Origin: Ignavibacteriales bacterium
GTDB lineage: Bacteria > Bacteroidota > Ignavibacteria > UBA10030 > SZUA-254
Assembly: GCA_016218025.1 (NCBI GenBank)
Contig: JACRFD010000042.1
Span: 1 to 50,045, forward strand
Length of the DNA stretch: 50,045 nt
Direction: 5' to 3'
The notes beneath the pieces are model-generated. The model worked only from the letters and a program-made list of their open reading frames with translations, was not told the DNA's origin and ran no database searches. Made by a program: the position numbers and the translations under genes. Each line of letters opens with the position of its first letter. The stretch's first letter is position 1. Of this stretch, positions 15,620-24,122 are shown in pieces.

Positions 15620-17146
15620 ATGATAAGGCAATTTTTCCAAACAAAAAGTCTGGACAGAATTTTAAGTGATTCCGAAAATTCAGAGCATAAATTGAAACGG
15701 GTTCTCGGCTCTGTGGATCTAGTTGCGCTCGGTATTGGTGCGATAATCGGATCGGGTATTTTTGCTACAGTTGGGACTGCTGTGGCGGGAGATGCAATGC
15801 GTCCGGGAGCGGGACCAGCGATAATAATTTCATTTATCCTGACAGCGGTTGCATGTGCATTTTGTGGTTTATGTTATGCAGAATTTGCATCACTTGTTCC
15901 TATTTCAGGCAGCGCATATACTTATTCTTATGCCACCCTGGGCGAATTGGTTGCGTGGATTATCGGATGGGATTTAATTATTGAATATGCAGTTGGAAAT
16001 GTTGCAGTGGCTATAGCGTGGTCTGCTTATTTTCATCAGTTATGTTCAGGCTTGGGATGGAACATTCCTGCATGGTTAGCTGTTGACTACCGTTCTGCAG
16101 CTCAAGCCGCATCAACTGTTGCTCAATCTGGCGGCCATTTAGATCCCTCTATTTCTTTATTTTATAGCGCATGGATTGATCACCCTACGATTTTAGGCAT
16201 CCCAATTATTTTCAATTTTCTTGGTGTTGTTATTGTCATGTTAATTACCTGGTTGCTTGTGATTGGTATAAAAGAATCTGCCAGGGCAAACAACATAATG
16301 GTTGCAATCAAAATCTTGATTCTTTTCTTTTTCATCTATTCAGGTTGGAAATTTGTAAAAACAGAAAATTGGTCGCCGTTTATGCCGAATGGCTTTCCCG
16401 GTGTTTGGGTCGGTGCGAGTTTGATATTTTTTGCATACATCGGATTCGATGCTATTTCAACAGTGGCAGAGGAATGCAAACGTCCTGCCCGTGATTTACC
16501 TATTGGAATATTCGGATCGCTTATTGTGTGTACGATCATTTATGTTTTGGTCGCCGGTGTTCTTACAGGCATGGTACCCTGGAATAAGCTCGGTGTTGCT
16601 GATCCTCTTGCTGCTGCATTCGCATATGTCGGAGCAGACGTTTCTGCCGGGATTGTTGCTCTGGGTGCAGTGATATCGATGACGGCGGTTCTGCTTGTAT
16701 TTCAGATGGGACAACCAAGAATATTTTTCTCAATGTCGCGCGATGGTTTGCTGCCAAAATATTTTGCCAAAGTGCATCCAAAATATCAAACACCGCACGT
16801 TACTACAATTTGGACGGGGGTAATAGTGGCTGCGGTATCGGGATTTGCCAACATAAATGAAATAGTAGAATTGACAAATATCGGAACTTTATTCGCATTT
16901 GTTCTGGTTTGTATAGGTGTGATAATTCTTCGCTACCGCGAACCCGATAGACCTAGAGGATTTAAAACACCCCTTGTGCCTTGGATTCCAATACTGGGAA
17001 TCTTATCGTGCGTATATCTAATGCTCGGGTTACCCTGGGTAACATGGTGGAGATTCTTCGGATGGCTATTGGTCGGAATAATATTTTATCTTGCTTATGG
17101 GTATAAAAATAGCAAATTAAGAACCAAAGCAATTCAAGATAAGTAG
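15620..17146 (+). CDS. APC-superfamily amino-acid permease (cationic amino-acid transporter type)
   Basis: 508 residues with about 12-13 membrane segments. The N-terminal KRVLGSVDLVALGIGAIIGS and GSGIFATVGTA contain the APC unwound-helix GSGIF motif that binds the substrate amino group. LCYAEFASLVPISGSAYTYS and the downstream GFDAISTVAEECKRPARDLP are typical of the bacterial CAT/YfnA branch. QPRIFFSMSRDGLLP is the conserved cytoplasmic loop. It imports or exchanges amino acids at the inner membrane; the specific substrate is unknown. A paralogue of the same branch lies at 30961-32508. A residue stretch at ~155-180 (QAASTVAQSGGHLDPS) is an extra extracytoplasmic loop. Confidence 0.9.
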   Translation: MIRQFFQTKSLDRILSDSENSEHKLKRVLGSVDLVALGIGAIIGSGIFATVGTAVAGDAMRPGAGPAIIISFILTAVACAFCGLCYAEFASLVPISGSAYTYSYATLGELVAWIIGWDLIIEYAVGNVAVAIAWSAYFHQLCSGLGWNIPAWLAVDYRSAAQAASTVAQSGGHLDPSISLFYSAWIDHPTILGIPIIFNFLGVVIVMLITWLLVIGIKESARANNIMVAIKILILFFFIYSGWKFVKTENWSPFMPNGFPGVWVGASLIFFAYIGFDAISTVAEECKRPARDLPIGIFGSLIVCTIIYVLVAGVLTGMVPWNKLGVADPLAAAFAYVGADVSAGIVALGAVISMTAVLLVFQMGQPRIFFSMSRDGLLPKYFAKVHPKYQTPHVTTIWTGVIVAAVSGFANINEIVELTNIGTLFAFVLVCIGVIILRYREPDRPRGFKTPLVPWIPILGILSCVYLMLGLPWVTWWRFFGWLLVGIIFYLAYGYKNSKLRTKAIQDK

Positions 17147-17242
17147 TTACAAGAATCTTAAAACATTATTGAGCATCAAATAATTGATATTTTAAAACGA
17201 GAATAGATTCAAAAAAATTCAAATTATTTAAGGAGAGTAATT

Positions 17243-17731
17243 ATGATTAGTAAAACCATGCAAGATGCAATCAACAATCAAATAAATGAAGAATTGTATT
17301 CATCGTATTTATATTTGGCTATGGCTGCACATTTTGATGCCGAAAATCTTTCGGGCTTTGCTCACTGGATGAAAGTCCAGGCAGAAGAAGAACGTGCACA
17401 CGCAATGAAATTTTATGGTTATCTTTATGATCGTGGCGGATCGGTTGCCTTTAAGGCTATCGCTCAACCACCTGCGAAATTCAAATCGCCGATTGATGTC
17501 TTTAAACAAGTTCTCGATCATGAAATGAAAATCACGAAGTCAATTACCAAGCTTTACGAACTTGCAGTAAAGGAAAAAGATTATCCATCGCAAATTTTAC
17601 TTCAATGGTTCATTAATGAGCAGGTTGAAGAAGAAAAAAATGATACCGAAATTATAAATCAGTTGTCGATGCTGGGAGAATCTCCTGTAAGTCTAATGAT
17701 GATGGACCGACGGCTTGCCGAGAGGAAATAA
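17243..17731 (+). CDS. ftnA: Ferritin
   Basis: 162 residues, typical of bacterial non-haem ferritin; a four-helix bundle that oxidises Fe(II) and stores it as a mineral in a 24-mer. Ferroxidase ligands are visible: the glutamate in NEELYSSYLYLAM (near residue 17), ExxH in AEEERAHAMKF (residues ~50-53), and the glutamates of NEQVEEEKND (residues ~126-131). The heme-binding methionine pattern of bacterioferritin is not apparent. A strong AAGGAGAG ribosome binding site precedes ATG by about 6 bases. It is monocistronic and closed by the bidirectional terminator at 17748-17774. No Fur box was recognised upstream. Confidence 0.95.
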   Translation: MISKTMQDAINNQINEELYSSYLYLAMAAHFDAENLSGFAHWMKVQAEEERAHAMKFYGYLYDRGGSVAFKAIAQPPAKFKSPIDVFKQVLDHEMKITKSITKLYELAVKEKDYPSQILLQWFINEQVEEEKNDTEIINQLSMLGESPVSLMMMDRRLAERK

Positions 17732-17747
17732 ATCTTTACATGAAATT

Positions 17748-17774
17748 AAAGGGGTTTGAGGATTCAAACCCCTT
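17748..17774. terminator. Bidirectional terminator between ftnA and the DUF6249 gene
   Basis: AAAGGGGTTTGA (17748-17759) and TCAAACCCCTTT (17763-17774) are a perfect 12-base stem with a 3-base loop, placed between two convergent genes. Confidence 0.85.
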
Positions 17775-17806
17775 TGAGTATAATTCCAAAGTGTAAGAAT
17801 TAATTA

Positions 17807-18157
17807 TTATGGGTTATTGACTTTCTTTACTGCGATAGTGTAGAATAGGATAAGAGCAATACCAACAAATAATGTAATCAAGCCAAATATCACACCTTCA
17901 TCAACGTTGTAAACCATGTGAAGGTAATTCCCTAATAAGATAGCCGCACCAGCAAGCAATGCCATCAATCCCCACTTGAGCGATGTAAATGGATCTCTTT
18001 TAATGTCCCGATGGTACATGGCTTTTATTTCGTCATGTGACAAACCTTTCTCAATCATTGTTGCCCGTTCTCTATGGCGTGTAACTATCCAGATAATGAA
18101 AACCGCCGCAGTCGTTAGAAACATTGTAATTGGTATTAAAACTTCCTCTGGATTCAT
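17807..18157 (-). CDS. DUF6249-like small membrane protein
   Basis: 116 residues. An N-terminal membrane segment (residues ~7-24) is followed by a cytoplasmic RHRERATMIEKGLSHDEIKA loop and two more membrane segments (residues ~60-78 and 88-108). The RATMIEKGLSHDEI pattern is the hallmark of DUF6249 proteins of Bacteroidota, for which no function is known. In FCB genomes such genes often neighbour ECF sigma factors, and here an RpoE-like sigma/anti-sigma pair diverges immediately upstream (18306), so regulation by or with that pair is plausible. GGAGAT precedes the start (about 18168). Confidence 0.82.
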   Translation of the reverse strand: MNPEEVLIPITMFLTTAAVFIIWIVTRHRERATMIEKGLSHDEIKAMYHRDIKRDPFTSLKWGLMALLAGAAILLGNYLHMVYNVDEGVIFGLITLFVGIALILFYTIAVKKVNNP

Positions 18158-18305
18158 GATAATCTCCTTTTAATGATTTGTATATAAAATAATTGCTCTG
18201 ATATATTTGACTTGGACAATAGTCTGAAGGTTTCAATTTCTCGAAAAAAATTATTATGATAAAACATGAAACCAAAGCAGTATTACGGAAGTCTAAATAT
18301 CGGAT

Positions 18306-18881
18306 ATGGCTTTATCGGATAATCAAATAATTGATGAAATTCGATCTGGTAAAAAACACTATTTTACCGCACTGGTAGATCGATATAAAGACCGCGCATT
18401 CACATTGGCAGTAAGAATGTTGAGGAATCGTGAAGAAGCTGAAGAAGCGGCTCAGGATGCTTTTATTCGTGCATATAACGCTTTAAACGGTTTCGAAAAG
18501 AAGTCGCGGTTTGGTACTTGGTTTTATAGGATTTTATATAATGTATGCCTAACTCGAGTGGCTAAACGCAAGTCTTTGCCTCTACAGCAAGAGTATGACG
18601 ATAATATTGAACTGAATGGCGTGGAGTTTTCTGATGAGCCGATTGAAGCAATTGATTTTGAGACACAAGATCTCATCGCTTTCGTAAAAAAGAGTATAGA
18701 CACATTACCAGCAAAATACCAGACAATATTATCACTTTTCTATTTTCAGGAATTATCGCATGAAGAGATTGGCGAAGTTACACAGTTACCTATAGGTACA
18801 ATAAAAACGCATCTATTCCGCGCTCGCACTCTACTTCAGCAAAGATTGCAGAAAGAACTTCAAATGGAGAAAGCAGTATGA
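18306..18881 (+). CDS. ECF-family RNA polymerase sigma factor
   Basis: 191 residues. Sigma region 2 is YFTALVDRYKDRAFTLAVRM with REEAEEAAQDAFIRAYNAL (core binding and -10 recognition). Region 4 is TLPAKYQTILSLFYFQELS with HEEIGEVTQLPIGTIKTHLF, the helix-turn-helix that reads the -35 element. Length and absence of regions 1 and 3 place it in the extracytoplasmic-function group (RpoE-like). It overlaps the next ORF by four bases (ATGA), which encodes its probable anti-sigma factor, the standard co-translated arrangement. It directs RNA polymerase to envelope- or stress-type promoters; its target genes are not identifiable from this window. Confidence 0.94.
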   Translation: MALSDNQIIDEIRSGKKHYFTALVDRYKDRAFTLAVRMLRNREEAEEAAQDAFIRAYNALNGFEKKSRFGTWFYRILYNVCLTRVAKRKSLPLQQEYDDNIELNGVEFSDEPIEAIDFETQDLIAFVKKSIDTLPAKYQTILSLFYFQELSHEEIGEVTQLPIGTIKTHLFRARTLLQQRLQKELQMEKAV

Positions 18882-19432
18882 ACCATTTAACCTCAGAAAT
18901 GTTACAAGATTATCTGGATAAATTAGATGATAAGGAAACCAGATTTCAAATAGAACTTCATTTCAGCACTTGTGAGATTTGCAGCGGAAAATTGAAATTA
19001 CTTCGTAAAGTTGATTCTGCGTTGAAGAATATGAAGCGGGAGAATGTTGATGTGAATTTTACACCGCGAATAATGAAACAATTGGGAATAAGAGAATCAT
19101 CTACAATAGTTTGGTCGATTTTTAAAAGTCTTGCACCGCTTCTCGGACTGGTTTTAATAATTAGTACTTTGTATGGTGTATTAAAATATACCGGCAAGTT
19201 AGAAGGGTCCGGTGTGGGTGATTCAATCAACGCTACACAATCTGTTTATGATTCTGCCTCTGGTGAAATATCAAAAAGTATTTCATCTTTTACAGGTTGG
19301 ATGAAAAACCTATTTCCTTTCCTTTATACAAAAGGCAGCTTCAGCTTGGCAGCTTTCCTGGTTGTTTTCTTTATAATTGTTGCATTGCTTGATAAATTCA
19401 TCTTCATGCCTATAGTCAAACGGAAGATGTAG
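18878..19432 (+). CDS. Zinc-finger-type anti-sigma factor, membrane bound
   Basis: 184 residues. The cytoplasmic N-terminus carries H28-x3-C32-x2-C35 (ELHFSTCEICSG), the zinc-binding anti-sigma domain (ZAS) that sequesters ECF sigma factors. Unlike the single-span norm it appears to have two membrane segments (residues ~86-107 and ~158-178), with ~50 residues between them rich in serine (SVYDSASGEISKSISS) that probably face the periplasm. It overlaps the sigma gene by 4 bp. It presumably releases the sigma factor on an envelope signal; the signal is unknown. Confidence 0.87.
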   Translation: MNHLTSEMLQDYLDKLDDKETRFQIELHFSTCEICSGKLKLLRKVDSALKNMKRENVDVNFTPRIMKQLGIRESSTIVWSIFKSLAPLLGLVLIISTLYGVLKYTGKLEGSGVGDSINATQSVYDSASGEISKSISSFTGWMKNLFPFLYTKGSFSLAAFLVVFFIIVALLDKFIFMPIVKRKM

Positions 19433-19756
19433 CTGGATATTCCCTTTCAATCAAATAAAGTCCAGAGATCTACCCATTCATTGAAAATCAATTCAATCTG
19501 AGTTGGTTTTGCAAATAAAACCACTTTTACTTATTATGCATAATCATTAGTCATTGTTGGATTATATTTATAGCAGAAAACGCTCAGATATTGAATTTAT
19601 CAGGGCGAATTCTAAACACACCATCATCATAACTTTCGTTCTTTGGCTTGCCTGACGGCCGTATTTATGATATAAAAGCGGTTGAACACGGCATGCCCAA
19701 TTATTAATCGTTACCTTCAACAATTTTTATTTTCTTTATCCATTTAGGAGTATATC
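19433..19756. other. 324 bp intergenic region upstream of the DUF485/symporter unit
   Basis: No ORF or RNA gene recognised. TAGGAG at 19745-19750 is the ribosome binding site for the next gene. The region probably contains the promoter of the uptake unit, but no clean -35/-10 pair was found. Confidence 0.55.
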
Positions 19757-20032
19757 ATGTTGCATGAACCTGCTGTAGAGTTGGGAAAGGACCACTCGAT
19801 TCCCCAGAAGACAAAATTAGGGGTCATAATGTTTCTCGTTTATTTAATTATTTATGCCGGTTTCGTATTTATCGGAACAATTTTTCCGAAAGCATTAGGC
19901 GCAAAAGTTATTGGCGCTCAGAACCTTGCCTTTATATATGGAATGGGATTGATCCTACTTGCGGCAGTGATGGGCTTGATATATAATTTTTTCTGCACGA
20001 GATTCGAAAATAAATTGAATAAGGGAGCATAA
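19757..20032 (+). CDS. DUF485 membrane protein (YjcH-like partner of ActP)
   Basis: 91 residues with two membrane segments (residues ~24-48 and ~60-82). DUF485 proteins such as YjcH are encoded directly before acetate/carboxylate symporters of the SSS family and are thought to assist them. Here the stop is one base before the symporter ATG, so they are co-translated. The N-terminus LHEPAVELGKDHSIPQKTKL and the tail YNFFCTRFENKLNKGA are cytoplasmic and charged. A TAGGAG ribosome binding site lies 6 bases ahead of the ATG. The family assignment rests on size, topology and context. Confidence 0.87.
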   Translation: MLHEPAVELGKDHSIPQKTKLGVIMFLVYLIIYAGFVFIGTIFPKALGAKVIGAQNLAFIYGMGLILLAAVMGLIYNFFCTRFENKLNKGA

Positions 20033-20033
20033 T

Positions 20034-21932
20034 ATGATTTATGAGATCTCGCCCACCGCGATTACTATTTTTCTAATCTTTGTATTAACAGTTTTAGGAT
20101 TATCATTCTATTTTGCACGGAAAACAAAATCGGCGAGCGGCTATTATGCCGCAGGCGGACAAATTCACTGGGCTGTGAATGGAATTGCTTTCGCCGGTGA
20201 TTACTTATCGGCAGCGTCGTTCCTTGGTATTTGCGGGATGATTGCATTTTACGGGTATGATGGTTTTCTGTATTCAATCGGATATTTAGCTGGGTGGGTG
20301 GTTGCTCTCTTTCTGGTAGCAGAACCGATGAAACGGCTTGGTAAATATACATTTGCCGATGCGCTTGATTCAAAATTCGATTCCCGCGGAATTAAATTAA
20401 CTGCGGCAATTAGTACACTTGTAGTTTCAATATTTTATTTGATTCCTCAGATGGTTGGTGCCGGTGCCATTGTAACAACTTTACTCGGTTTTCCACATTA
20501 TGTCGGAGTTCTTATCGTAGGATCGGTGGTCATTCTAATTGTAGCAACGGCAGGTATGACATCCACAACTTATGTTCAGTTTATAAAAGGTGGATTGCTC
20601 ATAGTTTTCTCATCTATCGTGGTATTTTTGGTGTTGAATAAAGGATTAAACGTATCACCCAGCGACGAATATCATAAATTTATCACACTTGATGCTACGT
20701 TCATCGATGGGAAACTAACAAGCGTGAGCGATGCAGAATATAAAATACTCGGTCAGTTCAACGATAAGGATCTTGTATTCGTAAAGCTGGAAAAAAACGG
20801 TGTTTTTTCATGGTGGAAAATAAGTTTGAAGGATGGGAACCCAATTTTGGAAGAAGCGCTTTCAGTTGTAACGATGAAAGACGGAACAAAATTGTATAAC
20901 GGTGAGCCGAAAGCTTTGAAGAAATTTTATCAGGTCGGTCACATCAACAAAATTTTGGTTGATGGAAAAGAAGTAGATCGAACCGGTCCGGTTGGTCCAT
21001 TCGAATATATAAAAGATATCGAAGCGTCTGAGATAACTCGATTTACAAAGAAAGCTTTTGTTTACGATGGAGAGAAAGTAACTCTTTATTATCAAAACAT
21101 TACTTCCGGCGAAGATATTATGAAACCGGGATTATATTACAAACTCGATAAGGGTTCGAATTTCTGGTCCCGGCTCGATTTCATTTCTTTAATGCTTGCA
21201 CTCTTTATGGGCACTTCAGCTTTACCGCATATTTTAATCAGATACTATACAGTCCCAAGCCAGCGAGCCGCCCGTAAATCGACGATTGTTGCAATCGTTG
21301 TAATCGGTTTCTTTTATATCCTAACTCTATACATGGGAACCGGTGCGATGATTAATGGGTGTCTTGATGTTGAGAACTCTAATATGTCCGCTCCGCTTCT
21401 TGCGAAAACATTTGGTATCACATTGTTTTCAATTATCTCAGCAATCGCGTTCGCAACGATATTGGGCACAGTGAGCGGATTGATTGTTGCTGCTTCGGGT
21501 GCAGTTGCGCATGATCTGATGGATAAATATATGAAAATGAAGCTGACCGAAAAAGGTAAAGTAACCGCGGGCAGATTTGCCGCAGTAGGCGTGGGCATCA
21601 TTGCAATCATCCTGGGAATAATATTCGAAAAGCAAAACGTGAATTTTCTTGTCGGTTTGGCATTCGCGATTGCCGCATCAGCAAATTTACCCGCGATCTT
21701 GATGTTGCTCTTTTGGAAAAAAACGACCTCTCAAGGAATATCCTGGGGAATAATCATCGGCATGGTTGCATCTTTAGTGATAATTCTATTCTCACCCACA
21801 CTTTACGAAATATACGGTTTAGCTCCGGATCAAGCATGGATTCCACTTCAAAATCCAGGAATCATCTCAATACCTTTAGGATTTATTACATTAGTCATTG
21901 TATCGTTGATGACGAAGAAGAAAACAGTGTAA
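20034..21932 (+). CDS. actP: ActP-like sodium:solute (acetate/carboxylate) symporter with large insert
   Basis: 632 residues against ~550 for E. coli ActP. The SSS core is clear: YYAAGGQIHWAVNGIAFAGD and YLSAASFLGICG at the start, then VATAGMTSTTYVQFIKGGLL, MGTSALPHILIRYYTVPSQR and AFATILGTVSGLIVAASGAV. These are typical of the acetate permease branch. Residues ~203-365 are mostly hydrophilic (from LNVSPSDEYHKFITL to LYYKLDKGSNFW) where ActP has a much shorter loop. This puts an extra folded domain outside the membrane. It is co-translated with DUF485 and followed by an outer-membrane barrel and a sensor. Substrate is inferred to be acetate or a short carboxylate. Confidence 0.85.
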   Translation: MIYEISPTAITIFLIFVLTVLGLSFYFARKTKSASGYYAAGGQIHWAVNGIAFAGDYLSAASFLGICGMIAFYGYDGFLYSIGYLAGWVVALFLVAEPMKRLGKYTFADALDSKFDSRGIKLTAAISTLVVSIFYLIPQMVGAGAIVTTLLGFPHYVGVLIVGSVVILIVATAGMTSTTYVQFIKGGLLIVFSSIVVFLVLNKGLNVSPSDEYHKFITLDATFIDGKLTSVSDAEYKILGQFNDKDLVFVKLEKNGVFSWWKISLKDGNPILEEALSVVTMKDGTKLYNGEPKALKKFYQVGHINKILVDGKEVDRTGPVGPFEYIKDIEASEITRFTKKAFVYDGEKVTLYYQNITSGEDIMKPGLYYKLDKGSNFWSRLDFISLMLALFMGTSALPHILIRYYTVPSQRAARKSTIVAIVVIGFFYILTLYMGTGAMINGCLDVENSNMSAPLLAKTFGITLFSIISAIAFATILGTVSGLIVAASGAVAHDLMDKYMKMKLTEKGKVTAGRFAAVGVGIIAIILGIIFEKQNVNFLVGLAFAIAASANLPAILMLLFWKKTTSQGISWGIIIGMVASLVIILFSPTLYEIYGLAPDQAWIPLQNPGIISIPLGFITLVIVSLMTKKKTV

Positions 21933-21985
21933 TTAATCAGATAACCGAAATATTCATCAAAACATAAAAAAGGATAATAATAATT

Positions 21986-23287
21986 ATGAAAATGAATAGC
22001 ACATTTTGGCTTTTATTTATTCTTCTTCTGCCGTTCAGTTTACAGGCACAAGAGGAGAAAAAAGATTTTGGCATCAAGTTCTCGGGATTTGTTAAGAGTG
22101 ATTTCTTTTACGACACACGGCAAACGGTTAATATTCGTGAAGGGCATTTTCTTCTCTATCCCGATGGTGAAAAACTTGATGCTGATGGTAATGATATCAA
22201 CGCAAAGCACAATTTTAATTTTTTATCTATTCAAACCAGATTGACCGGAACAATCACTGCTCCGGATGCGTTCGGTGCAAACGTATCTGGAGTTGTTGAA
22301 GCCGATTTTTTTGGAAATGAAAACACAAGTTTTGCCGACGTGAACGGATTCCGGTTGCGACATGCTTATGCGAAGCTCACGTGGACAAATACAGAGTTAT
22401 TGTTCGGTCAATACTGGCATCCGCTTTTTATTCCGGGATGTTTTTCGGATGTTATTTCATTTAACACCGGCGCTCCATTTCAACCATTCTCCCGCAATCC
22501 GCAGATGAGAATAACTCAGAAGATCGAGAACTTTAAACTCATCGGTGTTCTTTCAGCACAGCGCGATTTTACGAGTCCGGGTGGTTCCGCTTCACTAAGA
22601 AATTCCGGATTACCAGAAATGCATGCGGAATTTCAGTACGAAAATAAAAACGTTGAAGCAAATGAAGAAATTCTTGCTGGTATCGGTGGCGGTTATAAAG
22701 TTCTTTTACCGTTGATGAATACTGAAAAAAGTAATAACAAATATCTCACTGATGAAACCGTTTCAAGCATATCAGCGACAGGATTTTTAAAATTAAAAAT
22801 TAAAGATATTACTTATAAGATGCAGGGTGTTTATGGTGAAAATTTATATGATATGACAATGTTAGGTGGCTATGGTGTTCAAGAGGTCATCGATACAAAT
22901 AAAAATACTGTGGCATATACACCATTTAAAACTTTATCTATATGGTCAGAAGTTATGACACAAGTAGATGATTTCCAATTTGGTTTGTGGGGTGGGTACA
23001 CACAAAATTTAGGCGCTAAGAATTCTATTGTGTACTATTCCAATAAAGTGAACGGAACTGATGTTACTATTCGGGGCAGTGATATAAAAAGTATTTGGAG
23101 AATCTCTCCAAGGGCAATATTAACTTCCGGGAAATTTAATTTTGCTTTGGAAACCGAATATACAAATGCAGCTTACGCAATAAAAAATGGCAATGGTGAT
23201 CCTAAGAGAGATTCAAAAGGTTATATCACGGAAACAAAGAATCTTTCAAATCTTCGGTTTTTATTTGCAGTAATATTAAAATTCTGA
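21986..23287 (+). CDS. Outer-membrane barrel/porin-like protein
   Basis: 433 residues. The signal peptide is at residues 1-21 (MKMNSTFWLLFILLLPFSLQA, then QE). The mature protein starts GIKFSGFVKSDFFYDTRQTV, a pattern shared with FCB porin-like proteins whose first strand holds the GFVKSDFF motif. Repeated amphipathic strands follow and the last residues FLFAVILKF end in phenylalanine, as for BamA substrates. It probably carries small solutes across the outer membrane for the ActP-like symporter encoded 50 bp upstream; this is inferred from position only. A modest stem-loop follows the stop. Confidence 0.8.
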   Translation: MKMNSTFWLLFILLLPFSLQAQEEKKDFGIKFSGFVKSDFFYDTRQTVNIREGHFLLYPDGEKLDADGNDINAKHNFNFLSIQTRLTGTITAPDAFGANVSGVVEADFFGNENTSFADVNGFRLRHAYAKLTWTNTELLFGQYWHPLFIPGCFSDVISFNTGAPFQPFSRNPQMRITQKIENFKLIGVLSAQRDFTSPGGSASLRNSGLPEMHAEFQYENKNVEANEEILAGIGGGYKVLLPLMNTEKSNNKYLTDETVSSISATGFLKLKIKDITYKMQGVYGENLYDMTMLGGYGVQEVIDTNKNTVAYTPFKTLSIWSEVMTQVDDFQFGLWGGYTQNLGAKNSIVYYSNKVNGTDVTIRGSDIKSIWRISPRAILTSGKFNFALETEYTNAAYAIKNGNGDPKRDSKGYITETKNLSNLRFLFAVILKF

Positions 23288-23300
23288 ATTATTTGATATC

Positions 23301-23332
23301 ACCTCCGGGGATTATCACCTTGGAGGTTTATT
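23301..23332 (+). terminator. Possible weak terminator after the barrel gene
   Basis: ACCTCC (23301-23306) pairs with GGAGGT (23322-23327), then TTATTATT. The stem is short and the next gene starts 10 bp later, so read-through is likely; GGAGG may also serve as ribosome binding site for the phosphoesterase. Confidence 0.45.
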
Positions 23333-23342
23333 ATTAAAAAAG

Positions 23343-24122
23343 ATGAAAATCGGTATTGTCAGCGATATCCATGAAGATGCAGTTAGATTGACGGAAGCGA
23401 TTCGTCATTTAGAGAAAAATAATTGTGATGAATTAGTTTGTCTCGGTGATATTACTGGGTTCGATGTGATCCATTATCGTTATCTTTCCACTAGAAGTGC
23501 ATCCCGTGCCATTGCTATCATTCGCGAGAACTGCAGGTATGTTGTGACGGGAAACCATGATCTATATGCAATACGAAAATTGCCAAATTGCAACGGAGCT
23601 TTCACATTTCCTGCTGACTGGTATACTTTAGATTATGAAGAAAGAGAACGACTGAGTAATAAAAAAGTTTGGCTGTTTGAACAGCAGGAACTTCCTTCAT
23701 TATTGAATGCAAAAGAACGGGAGTATCTTCACTCTTTGCCCGATCATTTAATTCTCGAAGTCGACGACAAACGAATTCTGTTTTCTCATTCACTTCATCC
23801 CGATTTTTCCGGATCGTTAGTATGGAGACCTCATGATGTATGGGATTTCCGTAAACATTTCCATTTTATGAAGGAGAAAAAGTGTTCACTCGGTTTTTCC
23901 GGACATCTCCATCCGAGTGGTATCGCAAAGGCTACACATGAGCATTATACACTGAATTCTTTTGGAGTTTTTAAAATTAAGAATGATTTTGTACAATACA
24001 TTTGTCCGTGCATTGCGAACAGTTCAAACAAAAATGGTTTTCTGATTGTTGACACGGATGAATCGACTCTAATTGCTGTGCAGTTGAAATCGAAAAAATA
24101 TAGGATCAATTTTTTCTCATGA
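23343..24122 (+). CDS. Calcineurin-like metallophosphoesterase
   Basis: 259 residues with all five motifs of the dinuclear metallophosphoesterase fold: DxH in IVSDIHEDA, GD in CLGDITGFD, GNHD in VTGNHDLYA, the histidine in LFSHSLHPD and GHxH in FSGHLHPSG. It hydrolyses a phosphate ester or nucleotide; the substrate is unknown. It overlaps the sensor gene that follows by four bases (ATGA). A specific role in that sensor's pathway, such as removing a nucleotide signal, is possible but unproven. A GGAGG lies about 16 bp upstream in the preceding stem. No signal peptide, so the protein is cytosolic. Confidence 0.92.
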   Translation: MKIGIVSDIHEDAVRLTEAIRHLEKNNCDELVCLGDITGFDVIHYRYLSTRSASRAIAIIRENCRYVVTGNHDLYAIRKLPNCNGAFTFPADWYTLDYEERERLSNKKVWLFEQQELPSLLNAKEREYLHSLPDHLILEVDDKRILFSHSLHPDFSGSLVWRPHDVWDFRKHFHFMKEKKCSLGFSGHLHPSGIAKATHEHYTLNSFGVFKIKNDFVQYICPCIANSSNKNGFLIVDTDESTLIAVQLKSKKYRINFFS

